Source: Oscillospiraceae bacterium (GTDB lineage: Bacteria; Bacillota; Clostridia; Oscillospirales; CAG-272). From it: a DNA stretch of 63,350 nucleotides. Below the pieces are notes generated by a model that searched no databases, was not told the origin of the DNA, and saw only the letters and a program-made list of their open reading frames with translations. Position 1 is the first letter of the stretch. Every line of letters begins with the position of its first letter. Position numbers and translations under genes: made by a program. The stretch is from contig SVQZ01000013.1 in assembly GCA_015065105.1 (NCBI GenBank), forward strand, positions 1 to 63,350. The letters run 5' to 3'. Shown here piece after piece: positions 1 through 8,298 of the stretch.

Positions 1-138
1 TTGAGCATATCCGAAACCTCCGATGAATGTTTGTCTGTCAACTTCATTCTATCAGATTTTTTCAGATATGCTCATCTTTTTTTGCCTATCTGTTAGGTTT
101 CACCCCAACATTTAGTATAGAACCTTTTATTCGTATTA
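1..138 (-). other. rplA downstream region with a long-range inverted repeat
   Basis: This non-coding stretch lies downstream of rplA at the window edge. Arms at 3-16 and 60-73 (GAGCATATC type) can pair around a 43-nt loop. In Firmicutes rplJ usually follows rplA, preceded by the L10 leader, so this could be the start of that leader or an rplA terminator. The following gene is outside the window, so neither is established. Confidence 0.3.
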
Positions 139-831
139 TCAGCCAACCTTAGAGGAATTAACCTTTATACCGGGGCCCATTGTAGAAGCTACAACGCAGC
201 TCTTGATGTACTGACCCTTAGCTGCAGCAGGCTTAGCCTTAATAACAGCGCCGAGGAGAGTTTCAAGGTTTTCGTTGAGCTTGTCAACACCGAAGGATGC
301 CTTACCGATGGGGCAGTGGATAATGTTGGTCTTATCAAGACGGTACTCGATCTTACCTGCCTTAGCTTCTGTAACAGCCTTAGCAACGTCGGGAGTAACT
401 GTACCTGCCTTGGGGTTAGGCATTAAGCCCTTAGGACCGAGGATCTTACCGAGACGACCGATCATACCCATCATGTCGGGAGTAGCGATGATAACGTCGA
501 ACTCGAACCAGTTTTCCTTCTGGATCTTTTCTACGTATTCATCAGAACCTGCATAGTCTGCACCTGCGTCGAGAGCCTGCTGAACCTTGTCACCCTTACA
601 GAAAACGAGGGTACGAACGGTCTTACCTGTACCGTTGGGAAGTACAACAGCGCCTCTAACCTGCTGGTCTGCGTGACGGGAGTCAACGCCGAGACGGATG
701 TGCATTTCTACTGTTTCGTCAAACTTTGCCTTAGCGGTCTTGCAAACAAGATCAAGAGCTTCCTTGGGATCGTAGAGCTTGCTCTTGTCAACAAGCTTTA
801 CGCTTTCATTATATTTCTTACCTTTTCTCAT
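139..831 (-). CDS. rplA: 50S ribosomal protein L1
   Basis: This is ribosomal protein L1, which binds 23S rRNA at the L1 stalk and can repress its own operon mRNA. It has 230 residues, the usual length. The N-terminus [16 protein letters not shown], the central [20 protein letters not shown] and the later [17 protein letters not shown] are classic L1 signatures. It lies 17 bp after rplK in the order rpmG-secE-nusG-rplK-rplA, with an AGGAGG-like site just upstream of the ATG. The assignment is secure. Confidence 0.97.
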   Translation of the reverse strand: MRKGKKYNESVKLVDKSKLYDPKEALDLVCKTAKAKFDETVEMHIRLGVDSRHADQQVRGAVVLPNGTGKTVRTLVFCKGDKVQQALDAGADYAGSDEYVEKIQKENWFEFDVIIATPDMMGMIGRLGKILGPKGLMPNPKAGTVTPDVAKAVTEAKAGKIEYRLDKTNIIHCPIGKASFGVDKLNENLETLLGAVIKAKPAAAKGQYIKSCVVASTMGPGIKVNSSKVG

Positions 832-848
832 TACTGCATCCTCCTGAA

Positions 849-1274
849 TTATTCTTCAACAGTTATGCCCATGCTGCGAGCTGTACCCGCGATCATGCTC
901 ATAGCTGCTTCAAGTGATGCCGCATTAAGGTCAGGCATCTTCTTTTCTGCGATTTCCTTAAGTTGATCCTTGGTGAGCTTTGCTACCTTGGTCTTGTTAG
1001 GAGTACCGGATGCTGTTTCGATACCGCAAGCCTTCTTGATAAGAACGGGTGCGGGGGGAGTCTTTGTGATAAATGTGAAAGAACGGTCAGCATAAACTGT
1101 GATAACAACGGGGATGATATAACCCATCTGGTTCTTTGTTCTTTCGTTGAATTCCTTTGTAAAGTTAGGAATGCTTACACCGTACTGACCCAATGCAGGA
1201 CCGATAGGGGGCTGAGGTGTAGCTTTGCCGGCTTCGATCTGTAATTTGATGTAGCCCATTATTTTCTTTGCCAT
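849..1274 (-). CDS. rplK: 50S ribosomal protein L11
   Basis: Ribosomal protein L11 binds the GTPase-associated centre of 23S rRNA and is needed for RelA/stringent activation. It has 141 residues, exactly typical. Visible signatures are [20 protein letters not shown] at residues about 10-29, the proline-rich hinge [13 protein letters not shown] in the middle, and the conserved end [12 protein letters not shown]. The strong RBS AGGTAATTTAAA precedes the ATG. It lies between nusG and rplA, the conserved Firmicutes order. Confidence 0.97.
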   Translation of the reverse strand: MAKKIMGYIKLQIEAGKATPQPPIGPALGQYGVSIPNFTKEFNERTKNQMGYIIPVVITVYADRSFTFITKTPPAPVLIKKACGIETASGTPNKTKVAKLTKDQLKEIAEKKMPDLNAASLEAAMSMIAGTARSMGITVEE

Positions 1275-1356
1275 TTTAAATTACCTCCATAAGTGGTTTT
1301 TCATCGAGAGAATTAAGCGAAAATTTTTCCCTCTCCCACATAATAGCGAGCTTATA

Positions 1357-1899
1357 TTACTTAATAAGCTCCACACTGTCAGAGTCAAGCTCTACAGGTG
1401 TTTCGCGTCCGAACATAGACGCCATAACTTTAATCTTTTTCTTATCATCGGAAATCTCTTCAACAACACCTACGAAGCCTGCAAGAGGTCCGCCTGTGAT
1501 CTTGACGCTGTCTCCGATAGAATAAGGAAGCTCTGTCACACGTACTTCGATGCCGATAGCCGCTACCTCTTCGTCTGTAAGCGGAACGGGCTTGGATCCG
1601 GGGCCTACAAAGCCTGTAACACCACGGATATTACGTACGATATGCCAGCTTTCATCGGACATTATCATCTTAACCAAAACGTAGCTGGGGAAAACCTTGC
1701 TTTCCACTTCCTTTTCGTTTTCGGTTCCCTCATTTTCAATTGCGATCTCCACGGGAATGCGGATATCCTTTATGAGGTGATGAAGTCCTCTGTTCTCGAT
1801 GATCTTTTCGAGATTTGCTTTTACTTTGTTTTCATAACCCGAATATGTGTGCGCAACGTACCAGCGCACCTCGGGGCTTGCTTCGTTGAAATCGCTCAT
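1357..1899 (-). CDS. nusG: transcription termination/antitermination factor NusG
   Basis: NusG binds RNA polymerase and couples it to ribosomes or Rho. It has 180 residues with an N-terminal NGN domain (EVRWYVAHTYSGYENKVKAN at about 10-29; FPSYVLVKM about 69-77) and a C-terminal KOW domain (GDSVKITGGPLAGFVGVVEE at about 128-147). The NGN-KOW linker carries VTGFVGPGSKPVPL. It is 16 bp downstream of secE and 82 bp upstream of rplK. Nothing unusual is seen. Confidence 0.96.
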   Translation of the reverse strand: MSDFNEASPEVRWYVAHTYSGYENKVKANLEKIIENRGLHHLIKDIRIPVEIAIENEGTENEKEVESKVFPSYVLVKMIMSDESWHIVRNIRGVTGFVGPGSKPVPLTDEEVAAIGIEVRVTELPYSIGDSVKITGGPLAGFVGVVEEISDDKKKIKVMASMFGRETPVELDSDSVELIK

Positions 1900-1915
1900 T
1901 TATGATTCTCCGCTA

Positions 1916-2236
1916 TTATACAAGAGAAGCGAGCCATTCAAGCAACTTAGAGAAACCAAGGTCTAAAAGACCGATGGCAACAGCTACAACTGTCATTACT
2001 ACGCATACGAGTACAGTATTAACAAATGTATTTCTTCTGCTGCTCCAAACAATTTTTTTGAATTCAGCCTTAAATTCCTTTAAAGCCTTCTTAATACGCT
2101 TGCCAAGAGGAGTCTTGTTCTTCTTAGCAGCTGCCTTAGCTGCAGCCTTCGCTGCCTTTGCATCTTTGGTTTCGGTAGCCTTGGCATCTTTCTTTTCGGT
2201 AACTTCTTCAGTTACATTCTTTTCAATATCAGCCAT
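1916..2236 (-). CDS. secE: preprotein translocase subunit SecE
   Basis: SecE is the small membrane subunit that stabilises SecY in the Sec translocon. The protein has 106 residues. A hydrophilic, Ala/Lys-rich N-terminal tail (about residues 1-45, with KAAKAAAKAAAKKNK) precedes the SecE core FKAEFKKIVWSSRRNTFVNT and a single transmembrane helix at about 72-92. The tail is longer than in minimal 60-residue SecE proteins, though similar charged tails occur in Clostridia. It lies between rpmG and nusG. Confidence 0.92.
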   Translation of the reverse strand: MADIEKNVTEEVTEKKDAKATETKDAKAAKAAAKAAAKKNKTPLGKRIKKALKEFKAEFKKIVWSSRRNTFVNTVLVCVVMTVVAVAIGLLDLGFSKLLEWLASLV

Positions 2237-2249
2237 GTTAGCCTCCTAC

Positions 2250-2399
2250 TTACTTCGATTCTTTGTGAAGAGTGTGCTTACGACAGAATCTGCAATATTT
2301 CTTCATTTCGAGTCTGTCAGGATCGTTCTTCTTGTTTTTCTTTGTGTCGTAGTTTCTTTGTTTGCACTCAGTACAAGCCATTGTGATTTTAACTCTCAT
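2250..2399 (-). CDS. rpmG: 50S ribosomal protein L33
   Basis: Ribosomal protein L33, 49 residues, zinc-binding (C+) form: MACTEC and YCRFC each supply a CxxC pair. The start is the ATG at 2399 (MRVKITMAC), preceded by GGGAGG about 8 nt upstream. The longer reading frame to 2468 would add a non-conserved extension. It is the first gene of the rpmG-secE-nusG-rplK-rplA transcript. The C+ form implies zinc-replete use; zinc-free paralogues are common elsewhere in such genomes. Confidence 0.95.
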   Translation of the reverse strand: MRVKITMACTECKQRNYDTKKNKKNDPDRLEMKKYCRFCRKHTLHKESK

Positions 2400-2497
2400 T
2401 AATTGGCACCTCCCGATAGTATTATTTAGATCACGGCACGAAGAACCGTGCTCTTTTATCTCCCTCAACGGAATAATATGCGGTACTTTTACACGAC

Positions 2498-2556
2498 AAA
2501 AAAAGACCTCTCCGCAGAGGTACAGTTATTTTATCACACTTTTTTCGATTTGTCAA
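2498..2556 (-). promoter_or_regulatory. promoter and +1 hairpin of the rpmG-secE-nusG operon
   Basis: On the minus strand TTGACA (2551-2556) and TAAAAT (2528-2533) are separated by exactly 17 bp. The predicted transcript starts near 2521, directly at a hairpin with arms ACCTCT/AGAGGT (2506-2521) followed by seven U (2498-2504). The promoter is convincing. The hairpin could be a 5' stabiliser, a pause site, or a terminator for RNA arriving from azlD. Confidence 0.65.
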
Positions 2557-2609
2557 GAGATTATTATTTTGTTTACAATTAAAGGAAGGCTGATACCTCC
2601 CTTTAATTA

Positions 2610-2948
2610 TCATTTAAACACAAACTGGATCAACACCATATACAAAGCCGTTCCCACACCTATCGAAAGCAGAGTGTTTCTGCGCCAGATATGTAAGAGA
2701 ACAACGGCGGCAGCTGCAATGAACGCAGGCAGACCGTAGGGGTATGAGGTAAGAGTGATATCCTTGAAGCAGTATATCACAAGCATACCTATTACCGCAG
2801 GGGGCATGACCTTGCCGAGATATTTTACTATGTCCGGAGTTTTCCCGCCCTTAAAAAGAAGAAAGGGCAATGCGCGCAGAAGAAAGGTCACTGCGGCAAT
2901 AACGAGTATCAAAAGAAGGGTATGGTTGAAGGTTACGTTTTCAGGCAT
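2610..2948 (-). CDS. azlD: branched-chain amino acid transport protein AzlD family
   Basis: This is the small subunit of an AzlCD-type branched-chain amino-acid exporter in the inner membrane. From the ATG at 2948 (MPENVTFNHTLL) it has 112 residues and about four hydrophobic segments, with TFLLRALPFLLF and LGKVMPPAVIGMLVIYCF typical of AzlD. The start overlaps the 3' end of azlC by 8 bp, the usual translational coupling. The longer frame to 2999 is rejected because it would run deep into azlC. Confidence 0.88.
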   Translation of the reverse strand: MPENVTFNHTLLLILVIAAVTFLLRALPFLLFKGGKTPDIVKYLGKVMPPAVIGMLVIYCFKDITLTSYPYGLPAFIAAAAVVLLHIWRRNTLLSIGVGTALYMVLIQFVFK

Positions 2949-3681
2949 CTTCTTTTTCCCCCTTTCTGTCGAGCACCGGACGAAGCAATATAAGGGCAAC
3001 GAGAATGATTATCATCGAAGGGATAAGAAAGTATTCCGTACCGAGCATATTGCATACTATAAGGCTTCCAAGGGTAGAAGCAACACCTACTACAGCAGAG
3101 ATATGGCGTTTTGTTATAAGCTTTCTGCCCGAGGTTATCCACTGATCCGCAAATATACAAACAAAAAGTGCGGTCATTGCGTATTCTATGCCGGCGCTGT
3201 TGAAGCCGTCAAGGAAATTCCCCAAAAAGCATCCTATACAGCATCCGCATATCCAATAGAACTGGTCAAAAACAGACACGAAAAAGTAATATTTCTTTTT
3301 ATCCACTCCCTCGGGAAGCTCTGTAGTACTGACAAGGGAATAGGTCTCGTCTGTCAGGGCAAACATCATATAAACCTTTCGCCAGCCTGTGCCCCTGTAT
3401 TTATCTATAAGAGATACTCCGTAAAAAACGTGACGTATATTAACAAGAACGGTCATCATTACCGCATATCCCACAGAAACGGCCTCTGCAATCAAGCCCA
3501 CACCCACGTACTGCATGGAGCCTGCATACATGGTAACACTCATGATAAGAGCCCAATAGGTAGCAAAGCCCGCCTTGGCAAGCATAAAGCCGAAACCTAT
3601 GCCGAGCACAAGATAACCGGCCAAAATAGGGAGTGTATCCTTAAGGGATCTCGTTAAAGCCTTTTTAGTTTCTTTTTTCAT
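2941..3681 (-). CDS. azlC: branched-chain amino acid permease AzlC family
   Basis: AzlC is the large subunit of the AzlCD exporter. The 246-residue protein is strongly hydrophobic. It carries DTLPILAGYLVLGIGFGFML near the N-terminus (about 14-33), YAGSMQYVGVGLI (about 52-64), and the AzlC signature VNIRHVFYGVSL (about 81-92). Loops such as ALTDETYSL are also family-typical. azlD follows with an 8-bp overlap. No regulator (AzlB/Lrp) is visible nearby. Confidence 0.92.
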   Translation of the reverse strand: MKKETKKALTRSLKDTLPILAGYLVLGIGFGFMLAKAGFATYWALIMSVTMYAGSMQYVGVGLIAEAVSVGYAVMMTVLVNIRHVFYGVSLIDKYRGTGWRKVYMMFALTDETYSLVSTTELPEGVDKKKYYFFVSVFDQFYWICGCCIGCFLGNFLDGFNSAGIEYAMTALFVCIFADQWITSGRKLITKRHISAVVGVASTLGSLIVCNMLGTEYFLIPSMIIILVALILLRPVLDRKGEKEDA

Positions 3682-3759
3682 AGCTTTTCCTTTGTTTTCT
3701 GCATTAAGTTACAGTATAATACCAAAAAAAGAAAAAGTCAATTATATTATTCAAATATG

Positions 3760-3788
3760 TTGAAAAAATCAAAAAAGTATGGTATAAT
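3760..3788 (+). promoter_or_regulatory. promoter of the YhcH-glf-glycosyltransferase operon
   Basis: TTGAAA (3760-3765) and TATAAT (3783-3788) are separated by 17 bp, about 35 bp upstream of the ATG at 3825. It lies in the divergent intergenic region with azlC. Confidence 0.65.
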
Positions 3789-3824
3789 ATTTTGATTAAT
3801 TCTTTAACAGAGGCGGATACAATT

Positions 3825-4283
3825 ATGATAATAGATAAGATCCAGAATTTCAAGCGTTATCTTTCCCTTCACCCCGATCTTGCAAAGGTTGAAGCCGTGA
3901 TAGAAAAATTCAGCGACATCTCTATCGAGCCCGGTAAACACGAAATAGACGGTGACAGAGTATTTGCCGTTGTCCAGAGCTATGAAACCAAGGAGGCTCA
4001 GGCAGACAAGTTTGAAAATCACAGAAAATACATCGACGTTCAGTATATAACCGCAGGTGCGGAGCAGATCCACGTAAAGGAAATGAGTACTCTTACCGTC
4101 GATTTTCCTTTCGACGAGCCCCATGACTACGAATTTTACAAAACTCCCGATTCCTTTGTTACGGCAGAGCTTGAGGCAGGAGAATTCGCACTCTTCTTCC
4201 CCGGAGAGAGCCACCGCCCCGGTGTTATGACAGACAAGGGTCCCGCGCCCTTGAATAAGGTAATATTCAAGATAGAAGCATAA
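3825..4283 (+). CDS. YhcH/YjgK/YiaL family protein
   Basis: A 152-residue member of the YhcH/YjgK/YiaL (DUF386) cupin-like family, whose members are linked to sugar or sialic-acid catabolism. Family motifs are seen at HRKYIDVQYITAGAEQIHV and in the C-terminal FALFFPGESHRPG, where histidines and acids likely bind a metal. The ATG at 3825 (MIIDKIQNF) is preferred over an in-frame TTG at 3792 because of an AGAGGCGG site about 8 nt upstream. Its stop overlaps the glf start by 1 nt, so it is co-transcribed with envelope-sugar genes. Confidence 0.88.
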   Translation: MIIDKIQNFKRYLSLHPDLAKVEAVIEKFSDISIEPGKHEIDGDRVFAVVQSYETKEAQADKFENHRKYIDVQYITAGAEQIHVKEMSTLTVDFPFDEPHDYEFYKTPDSFVTAELEAGEFALFFPGESHRPGVMTDKGPAPLNKVIFKIEA

Positions 4284-5437
4284 TGAATAATTACGATTTC
4301 ATAATTGTCGGTTGCGGCTTCGCGGGCGCTGTATGCGCCTCTGAGCTCGCAAGAGACGGCAAAAGGGTCCTTGTATTGGAAAAGCGTCCCCATATAGGAG
4401 GAAACGCTTATGACTGCAAGGACGAAAGCGGTATTCTGATACACAAATACGGCCCTCATATATTCCATACCGATTCAAAGAGAGTGTTTGACTATCTTTC
4501 CCTTTATACCGAATGGAACGATTACAATCACGAGGTGTTGGCAAAGGCAGGGGATCTCGAATTCCCCGTTCCCTTCAACCTTAATTCTCTGCATAGTGTA
4601 TATCCCGGGGATAAGGCAGAATATATTGAAAAAAAGCTGATATCCGAATACGGCGCAGAAAAAAAGGTCACCATATCCGAGCTTTCCGAAAATCCCGACC
4701 CTGATATAAAAGGAGTTGCCGATTTTGTATATCAGAACGTATTTCTCCATTATACAATGAAGCAATGGGGAAAGCGCCCTGAGGAGATAGACCCCGACAC
4801 CACCGCCCGTGTCCCCGTTTTTATTTCCCGTGACAACAGATATTTTCAGGATAAATATCAGGGAATGCCTAAATACGGATATACCGCGCTTTTTGAAAAT
4901 ATGCTCGGGTGTAAAAATATTACACTCAGGACCTCCGCGGATGCAAGAGAATATCTGCAATTCAGAAACGGAAGTATTTATTTTGAGGGAGAGCCCTTTG
5001 ACGGCAAGGTAATATATACAGGCGCTCTCGACGAGCTTTTTTCATACGAACACGGCGCTCTTCCCTACCGTACCCTCGATTTTGAATTCGAGACGCATCC
5101 CGTCTCCTCCTTTCAAAGCCATGCAACGGTAAACTATACTGTCGATAAGCCTTACACAAGAATTTCGGAATTCAAAAAGCTTACGTGGCAGGAAAAGGAA
5201 GACGTTACATCAACAGTCAAGGAGTATTCAAGAGAATACGATCATACTACAGACGACATCCCCTATTATGCTGTTATAAACGAAGAAAACAATGCTCTTT
5301 ATGCCAAATATAAGAAAACCGCAGAAGGCTATAAGGATCTCTTCCTTTTAGGCAGGCTTGCGGAGTACAAGTATTATAATATGGACAAAATCGTTCTTTT
5401 GGCATTGGAGCTTTGCGATAAACTCTTACGGAGATAA
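4283..5437 (+). CDS. glf: UDP-galactopyranose mutase
   Basis: This flavoenzyme converts UDP-galactopyranose to UDP-galactofuranose for cell-surface glycans. It has 384 residues, typical length. The N-terminal FAD-binding motif DFIIVGCGFAGAVCASELA is followed by VLEKRPHIGGNAYD and YGPHIFHT, both diagnostic. The C-terminal FLLGRLAEYKYYNMDKIVL contains the conserved Arg and Asp region of the family. It is coupled to the YhcH gene and followed 2 nt later by a GT2 glycosyltransferase that may use the product. Confidence 0.95.
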   Translation: MNNYDFIIVGCGFAGAVCASELARDGKRVLVLEKRPHIGGNAYDCKDESGILIHKYGPHIFHTDSKRVFDYLSLYTEWNDYNHEVLAKAGDLEFPVPFNLNSLHSVYPGDKAEYIEKKLISEYGAEKKVTISELSENPDPDIKGVADFVYQNVFLHYTMKQWGKRPEEIDPDTTARVPVFISRDNRYFQDKYQGMPKYGYTALFENMLGCKNITLRTSADAREYLQFRNGSIYFEGEPFDGKVIYTGALDELFSYEHGALPYRTLDFEFETHPVSSFQSHATVNYTVDKPYTRISEFKKLTWQEKEDVTSTVKEYSREYDHTTDDIPYYAVINEENNALYAKYKKTAEGYKDLFLLGRLAEYKYYNMDKIVLLALELCDKLLRR

Positions 5438-5439
5438 TT

Positions 5440-6459
5440 ATGAAGCTTATTACATTTACCGTTCCCTGTTATAATTCAGCGTCATACATGAGAAAATGTA
5501 TCGACAGACTTTTACTTGCAGGTGACGAAGCAGAAATACTTATAGTAAACGACGGCTCCTCCGACGATACCGCAAAAATAGCGGACGAGTACGCTCAAAA
5601 GCACCCGGATATCGTACGTGCTATCCATCAGGAAAACGGCGGCCACGGAGAGGGTGTAAACCAGGGTATCAGAAACGCAACAGGTGTATATTTTAAGGTG
5701 GTAGATTCGGATGACTGGCTTGATTCCGAAGCCCTTTCGGTGCTTATGGCAAAGATACGCAACGCCGTGAAGTTAGGAAAGCCTGTGGACATGTTCGTTG
5801 CAAATTACGTTTACGAGCATCCTGAGGGACCCGGTCATATCATGAAATACGATAACGTTTTTAAAAAGAACAAGATATGTACCTGGAACGAAACTACACC
5901 CTTTAAATCCACCCAGTATTTAAGTATGCATTCCGTTATATTCCGCACAAAGGTGCTCCGCGCCGCAGGAATAGAGCTTCCAAAGCATACCTTCTACGTT
6001 GACAATCTTTTCGTTTACACCACCCTTCCCTATTGCCGTACAATATATTATATGGACGAGGATCTTTACAGATATTATATCGGAAGACCGGATCAATCGG
6101 TCCAGGAAAAGGTTCTTTTAAAGCGTGTAGATCAGCATTACCGCGTAGCACTTGCTCTGGTAGATTCCTTTGATATGGAGGCTGTTAAAAAGCAGAGTCC
6201 TCAGCTTGCAAAGGCGCTCAAGCATCATATTTCTATGATCGTTACCATAACCGCAGTATTCCTTTATATGGACGGCTCCCCCGAGAAGCTGTATATGTGC
6301 CGTAATATGTGGAAAAAGATAAAGGAGAAGGACGAGGGACTTTACCGTTCACTTAAATACCGTTCCTTATCCGCCCTTACCACCTTCCCCGGCAAGCCCG
6401 GAAGAAAGTTTACCGTTACCGCATATAAGGCATTACAGAAGATATTCAAATTCAATTAA
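5440..6459 (+). CDS. glycosyltransferase family 2
   Basis: A GT-A fold family 2 glycosyltransferase of 339 residues. It shows the N-terminal FTVPCYNSASYMRKCID, the nucleotide-binding ILIVNDGSSDDTAKIADEY (about 34-52) and the metal-binding VVDSDDWLD (about 86-94). The C-terminal 120 residues are basic and helical. It directly follows glf, so UDP-Galf is a plausible donor, although the acceptor cannot be read from sequence. A hairpin terminator follows at 6472. Confidence 0.88.
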   Translation: MKLITFTVPCYNSASYMRKCIDRLLLAGDEAEILIVNDGSSDDTAKIADEYAQKHPDIVRAIHQENGGHGEGVNQGIRNATGVYFKVVDSDDWLDSEALSVLMAKIRNAVKLGKPVDMFVANYVYEHPEGPGHIMKYDNVFKKNKICTWNETTPFKSTQYLSMHSVIFRTKVLRAAGIELPKHTFYVDNLFVYTTLPYCRTIYYMDEDLYRYYIGRPDQSVQEKVLLKRVDQHYRVALALVDSFDMEAVKKQSPQLAKALKHHISMIVTITAVFLYMDGSPEKLYMCRNMWKKIKEKDEGLYRSLKYRSLSALTTFPGKPGRKFTVTAYKALQKIFKFN

Positions 6460-6471
6460 TCGGCAAAACTT

Positions 6472-6503
6472 AAAAAGTGCAGTCATTTAAGACTGCACTT
6501 TTT
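6472..6503 (+). terminator. bidirectional intrinsic terminator after the glf operon
   Basis: Arms AAAAAGTGCAGTC and GACTGCACTTTTTT flank a 6-nt loop. A dispersed repeat copy starts directly after it. Confidence 0.85.
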
Positions 6504-6504
6504 T

Positions 6505-6583
6505 AATTTATAGGAAATTGCTCGGTTTCGTATAAATTGCTTATACTTCAGAAACGGACGGAATCCTGTGCACCCGTCGGCGT
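6505..6583 (-). repeat. dispersed intergenic repeat, copy R1
   Basis: Read on the minus strand it begins with the GC-rich CGCCGACGGGTGC and ends with GAGCAATTTCCTATAAATT, the conserved 3' box of a repeat family found at least a dozen times in the window. It sits between the GT2 terminator and the solute-binding gene. Confidence 0.7.
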
Positions 6584-6587
6584 TTTT

Positions 6588-8063
6588 TTATTCGTAATAC
6601 TCAAGAAGCTGTGAAAGCTTTCTTTCGTAACCCCTTACGTTTGCCGCATAGTATGAAGCAAAGTTGGAATTATCATTAGCCATGAGGTTGTTGAGAATTC
6701 CTCCCAGGTTGAGGGTCTGTGCATAGAATACGGTAAAGTCCATATAGAAGCCTTCTCTGATAACGTCAAGCATTTCAGCGGAATCCTCGTCACGGGTGTA
6801 CTTATATGCCAAAGCCTCTTCGTAGTAAGCGGGAATTACCTTTTCCTTGGATACCGCAGAAAGAGTATCAAGCACCGCACCTGTTTTCTCAAGGTTGGGA
6901 GCGTCGGCAGGAACGCATGCTACAGAGAAGCCAACGTCCGAATAAGTTTTGTGCTTAGCCTGGTTTTCATCCCACTTGGGATAGGGGATAATACCGAAAT
7001 CAGTCTCCATGCTTCTGAATATCTGTGCTTTCTGGAGAATTGCAGGATAAAACAAAGCTCTGCCCTCTGTAAACATCTTATCAAAGGGGTTTTCGTCGTC
7101 GGTATCATCGGAGTGGGTCTGCTGACAATAGAAATCGTCAGTCTTTTTAAAATCGATCATTTTAGTGAGAACGTTAGTTACCTTACCAACGTCATAATCC
7201 ATAAGCACCTGACCGTCTTCGTTTCTGCTCGACTGTCTGATATCGAACTGCGAAAGCATTGCATCGGGAGTATTGGCAAGGTCGGTAATATATCCAAAGG
7301 AATCTTCGATTCCGGGCCATTCGTCGCCGTTATTATCTACCCACTTGCCGCGGCTCATTTCGATGCACTTATCGATAGTCCATTTGCCGTCACGTACTAA
7401 CTGATAGATATTCTCTAACTGATAATTTTCAGCGATCTGCTTATTGAAATACATTACGTAAACGTGATCCCAATAGGTAAGGCTGTAATCGCCAACCATA
7501 AATTTAAGCTGATCGTTAATGGTCATCTCCTGAACGATATCGGGATAATAATAATCGTGGTTATGATCTTCATCGGTGCACTCGAGAGTCTCTTTTATGT
7601 AGGGAACGTCATAATAGTTATAGTAATAAGGAGCAAGATCTCCCATTGACATATATCCCTGCTGGCTCATTATAAGATCAAAATCTCCGAGTCCTGCGTC
7701 TATGGAATTCTTAAAGGTATTGATAAAATCATCCTTGCTTCCCCAGTCACCGGGAATATCTCTTGCAACGATGTCGGAAAGTCCGAAAATGTCCATTACG
7801 TTACGGTTCCTTTCATAAACCGCCTGGTTTACGATTTCGGTCTCACCCTCGTCGGCAACTATCTCATAGGTATAATCGCCAAAGGCATTATCCTCACGAC
7901 AGAGAATAGTGAAGTCCTCACCTTCAAATTCGGTTCCTTCCTTTACGTGGGAACCCTCGGGCAGATCGGATACCGCTTTACCGGATTTTGTTTTGTTGGT
8001 ACATCCTGCCGCCAAAGGCAAAAGCAATACCAAGCATAAAAGTAAGCAAATAATTTTTTTCAC
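6588..8063 (-). CDS. extracellular solute-binding lipoprotein (sugar ABC type)
   Basis: A 491-residue ABC-transporter solute-binding protein anchored as a lipoprotein. The signal sequence MKKIICLLLCLVLLLPLAAGC ends in a lipobox with Cys21, followed by a KSGKAVSDLPEG linker. The body has the family 1 extracellular solute-binding layout, with NTPDAMLSQ, the RSMETDFGIIPYPKWDE region and a long helical C-terminus. No permease or ATPase gene adjoins it, so it is an orphan component or serves a transporter elsewhere. The substrate is not determinable; oligosaccharide is likely. Confidence 0.85.
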   Translation of the reverse strand: MKKIICLLLCLVLLLPLAAGCTNKTKSGKAVSDLPEGSHVKEGTEFEGEDFTILCREDNAFGDYTYEIVADEGETEIVNQAVYERNRNVMDIFGLSDIVARDIPGDWGSKDDFINTFKNSIDAGLGDFDLIMSQQGYMSMGDLAPYYYNYYDVPYIKETLECTDEDHNHDYYYPDIVQEMTINDQLKFMVGDYSLTYWDHVYVMYFNKQIAENYQLENIYQLVRDGKWTIDKCIEMSRGKWVDNNGDEWPGIEDSFGYITDLANTPDAMLSQFDIRQSSRNEDGQVLMDYDVGKVTNVLTKMIDFKKTDDFYCQQTHSDDTDDENPFDKMFTEGRALFYPAILQKAQIFRSMETDFGIIPYPKWDENQAKHKTYSDVGFSVACVPADAPNLEKTGAVLDTLSAVSKEKVIPAYYEEALAYKYTRDEDSAEMLDVIREGFYMDFTVFYAQTLNLGGILNNLMANDNSNFASYYAANVRGYERKLSQLLEYYE

Positions 8064-8157
8064 GGTTCAAACCTCCATATTTTTATGGTTTAATATTAAC
8101 ACACACCTTTCCTTTTGTCAATGAGTTTTTGGTCAAAGTTTTCAAAAATTTGACGCT

Positions 8158-8241
8158 GCCGGCCTGCAGCGACGATCGGGTTTGAATCTTACATAAACTT
8201 GTTTCTTCAGTACCCGAAGTGGAGCAATTTCCTATAAATTG
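8158..8241 (+). repeat. dispersed intergenic repeat, copy R2
   Basis: The copy has a GC-rich hairpin start, then GATCGGGTTTGAATCTTACA, CAGTACCCGAAG and the terminal GAGCAATTTCCTATAAATT. It abuts the trxB terminator hairpin. Confidence 0.75.
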
Positions 8242-8242
8242 A

Positions 8243-8270
8243 AAAAGTGCAGCTTTGCAACTGCACTTTT
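8243..8270 (-). terminator. intrinsic terminator of nrdD-trxB
   Basis: Arms AAAAGTGCAG and CTGCACTTTT lie 29 bp downstream of the trxB stop. On the minus strand a U-run follows the hairpin. Confidence 0.8.
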
Positions 8271-8298
8271 GTTTTAAGCTTCATGGTATAGCTGTGAT

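Noticed and set aside
1-77. Complete L10 leader
   Set aside because: Only one long stem is visible and rplJ lies outside the window, so the RNA cannot be confirmed.
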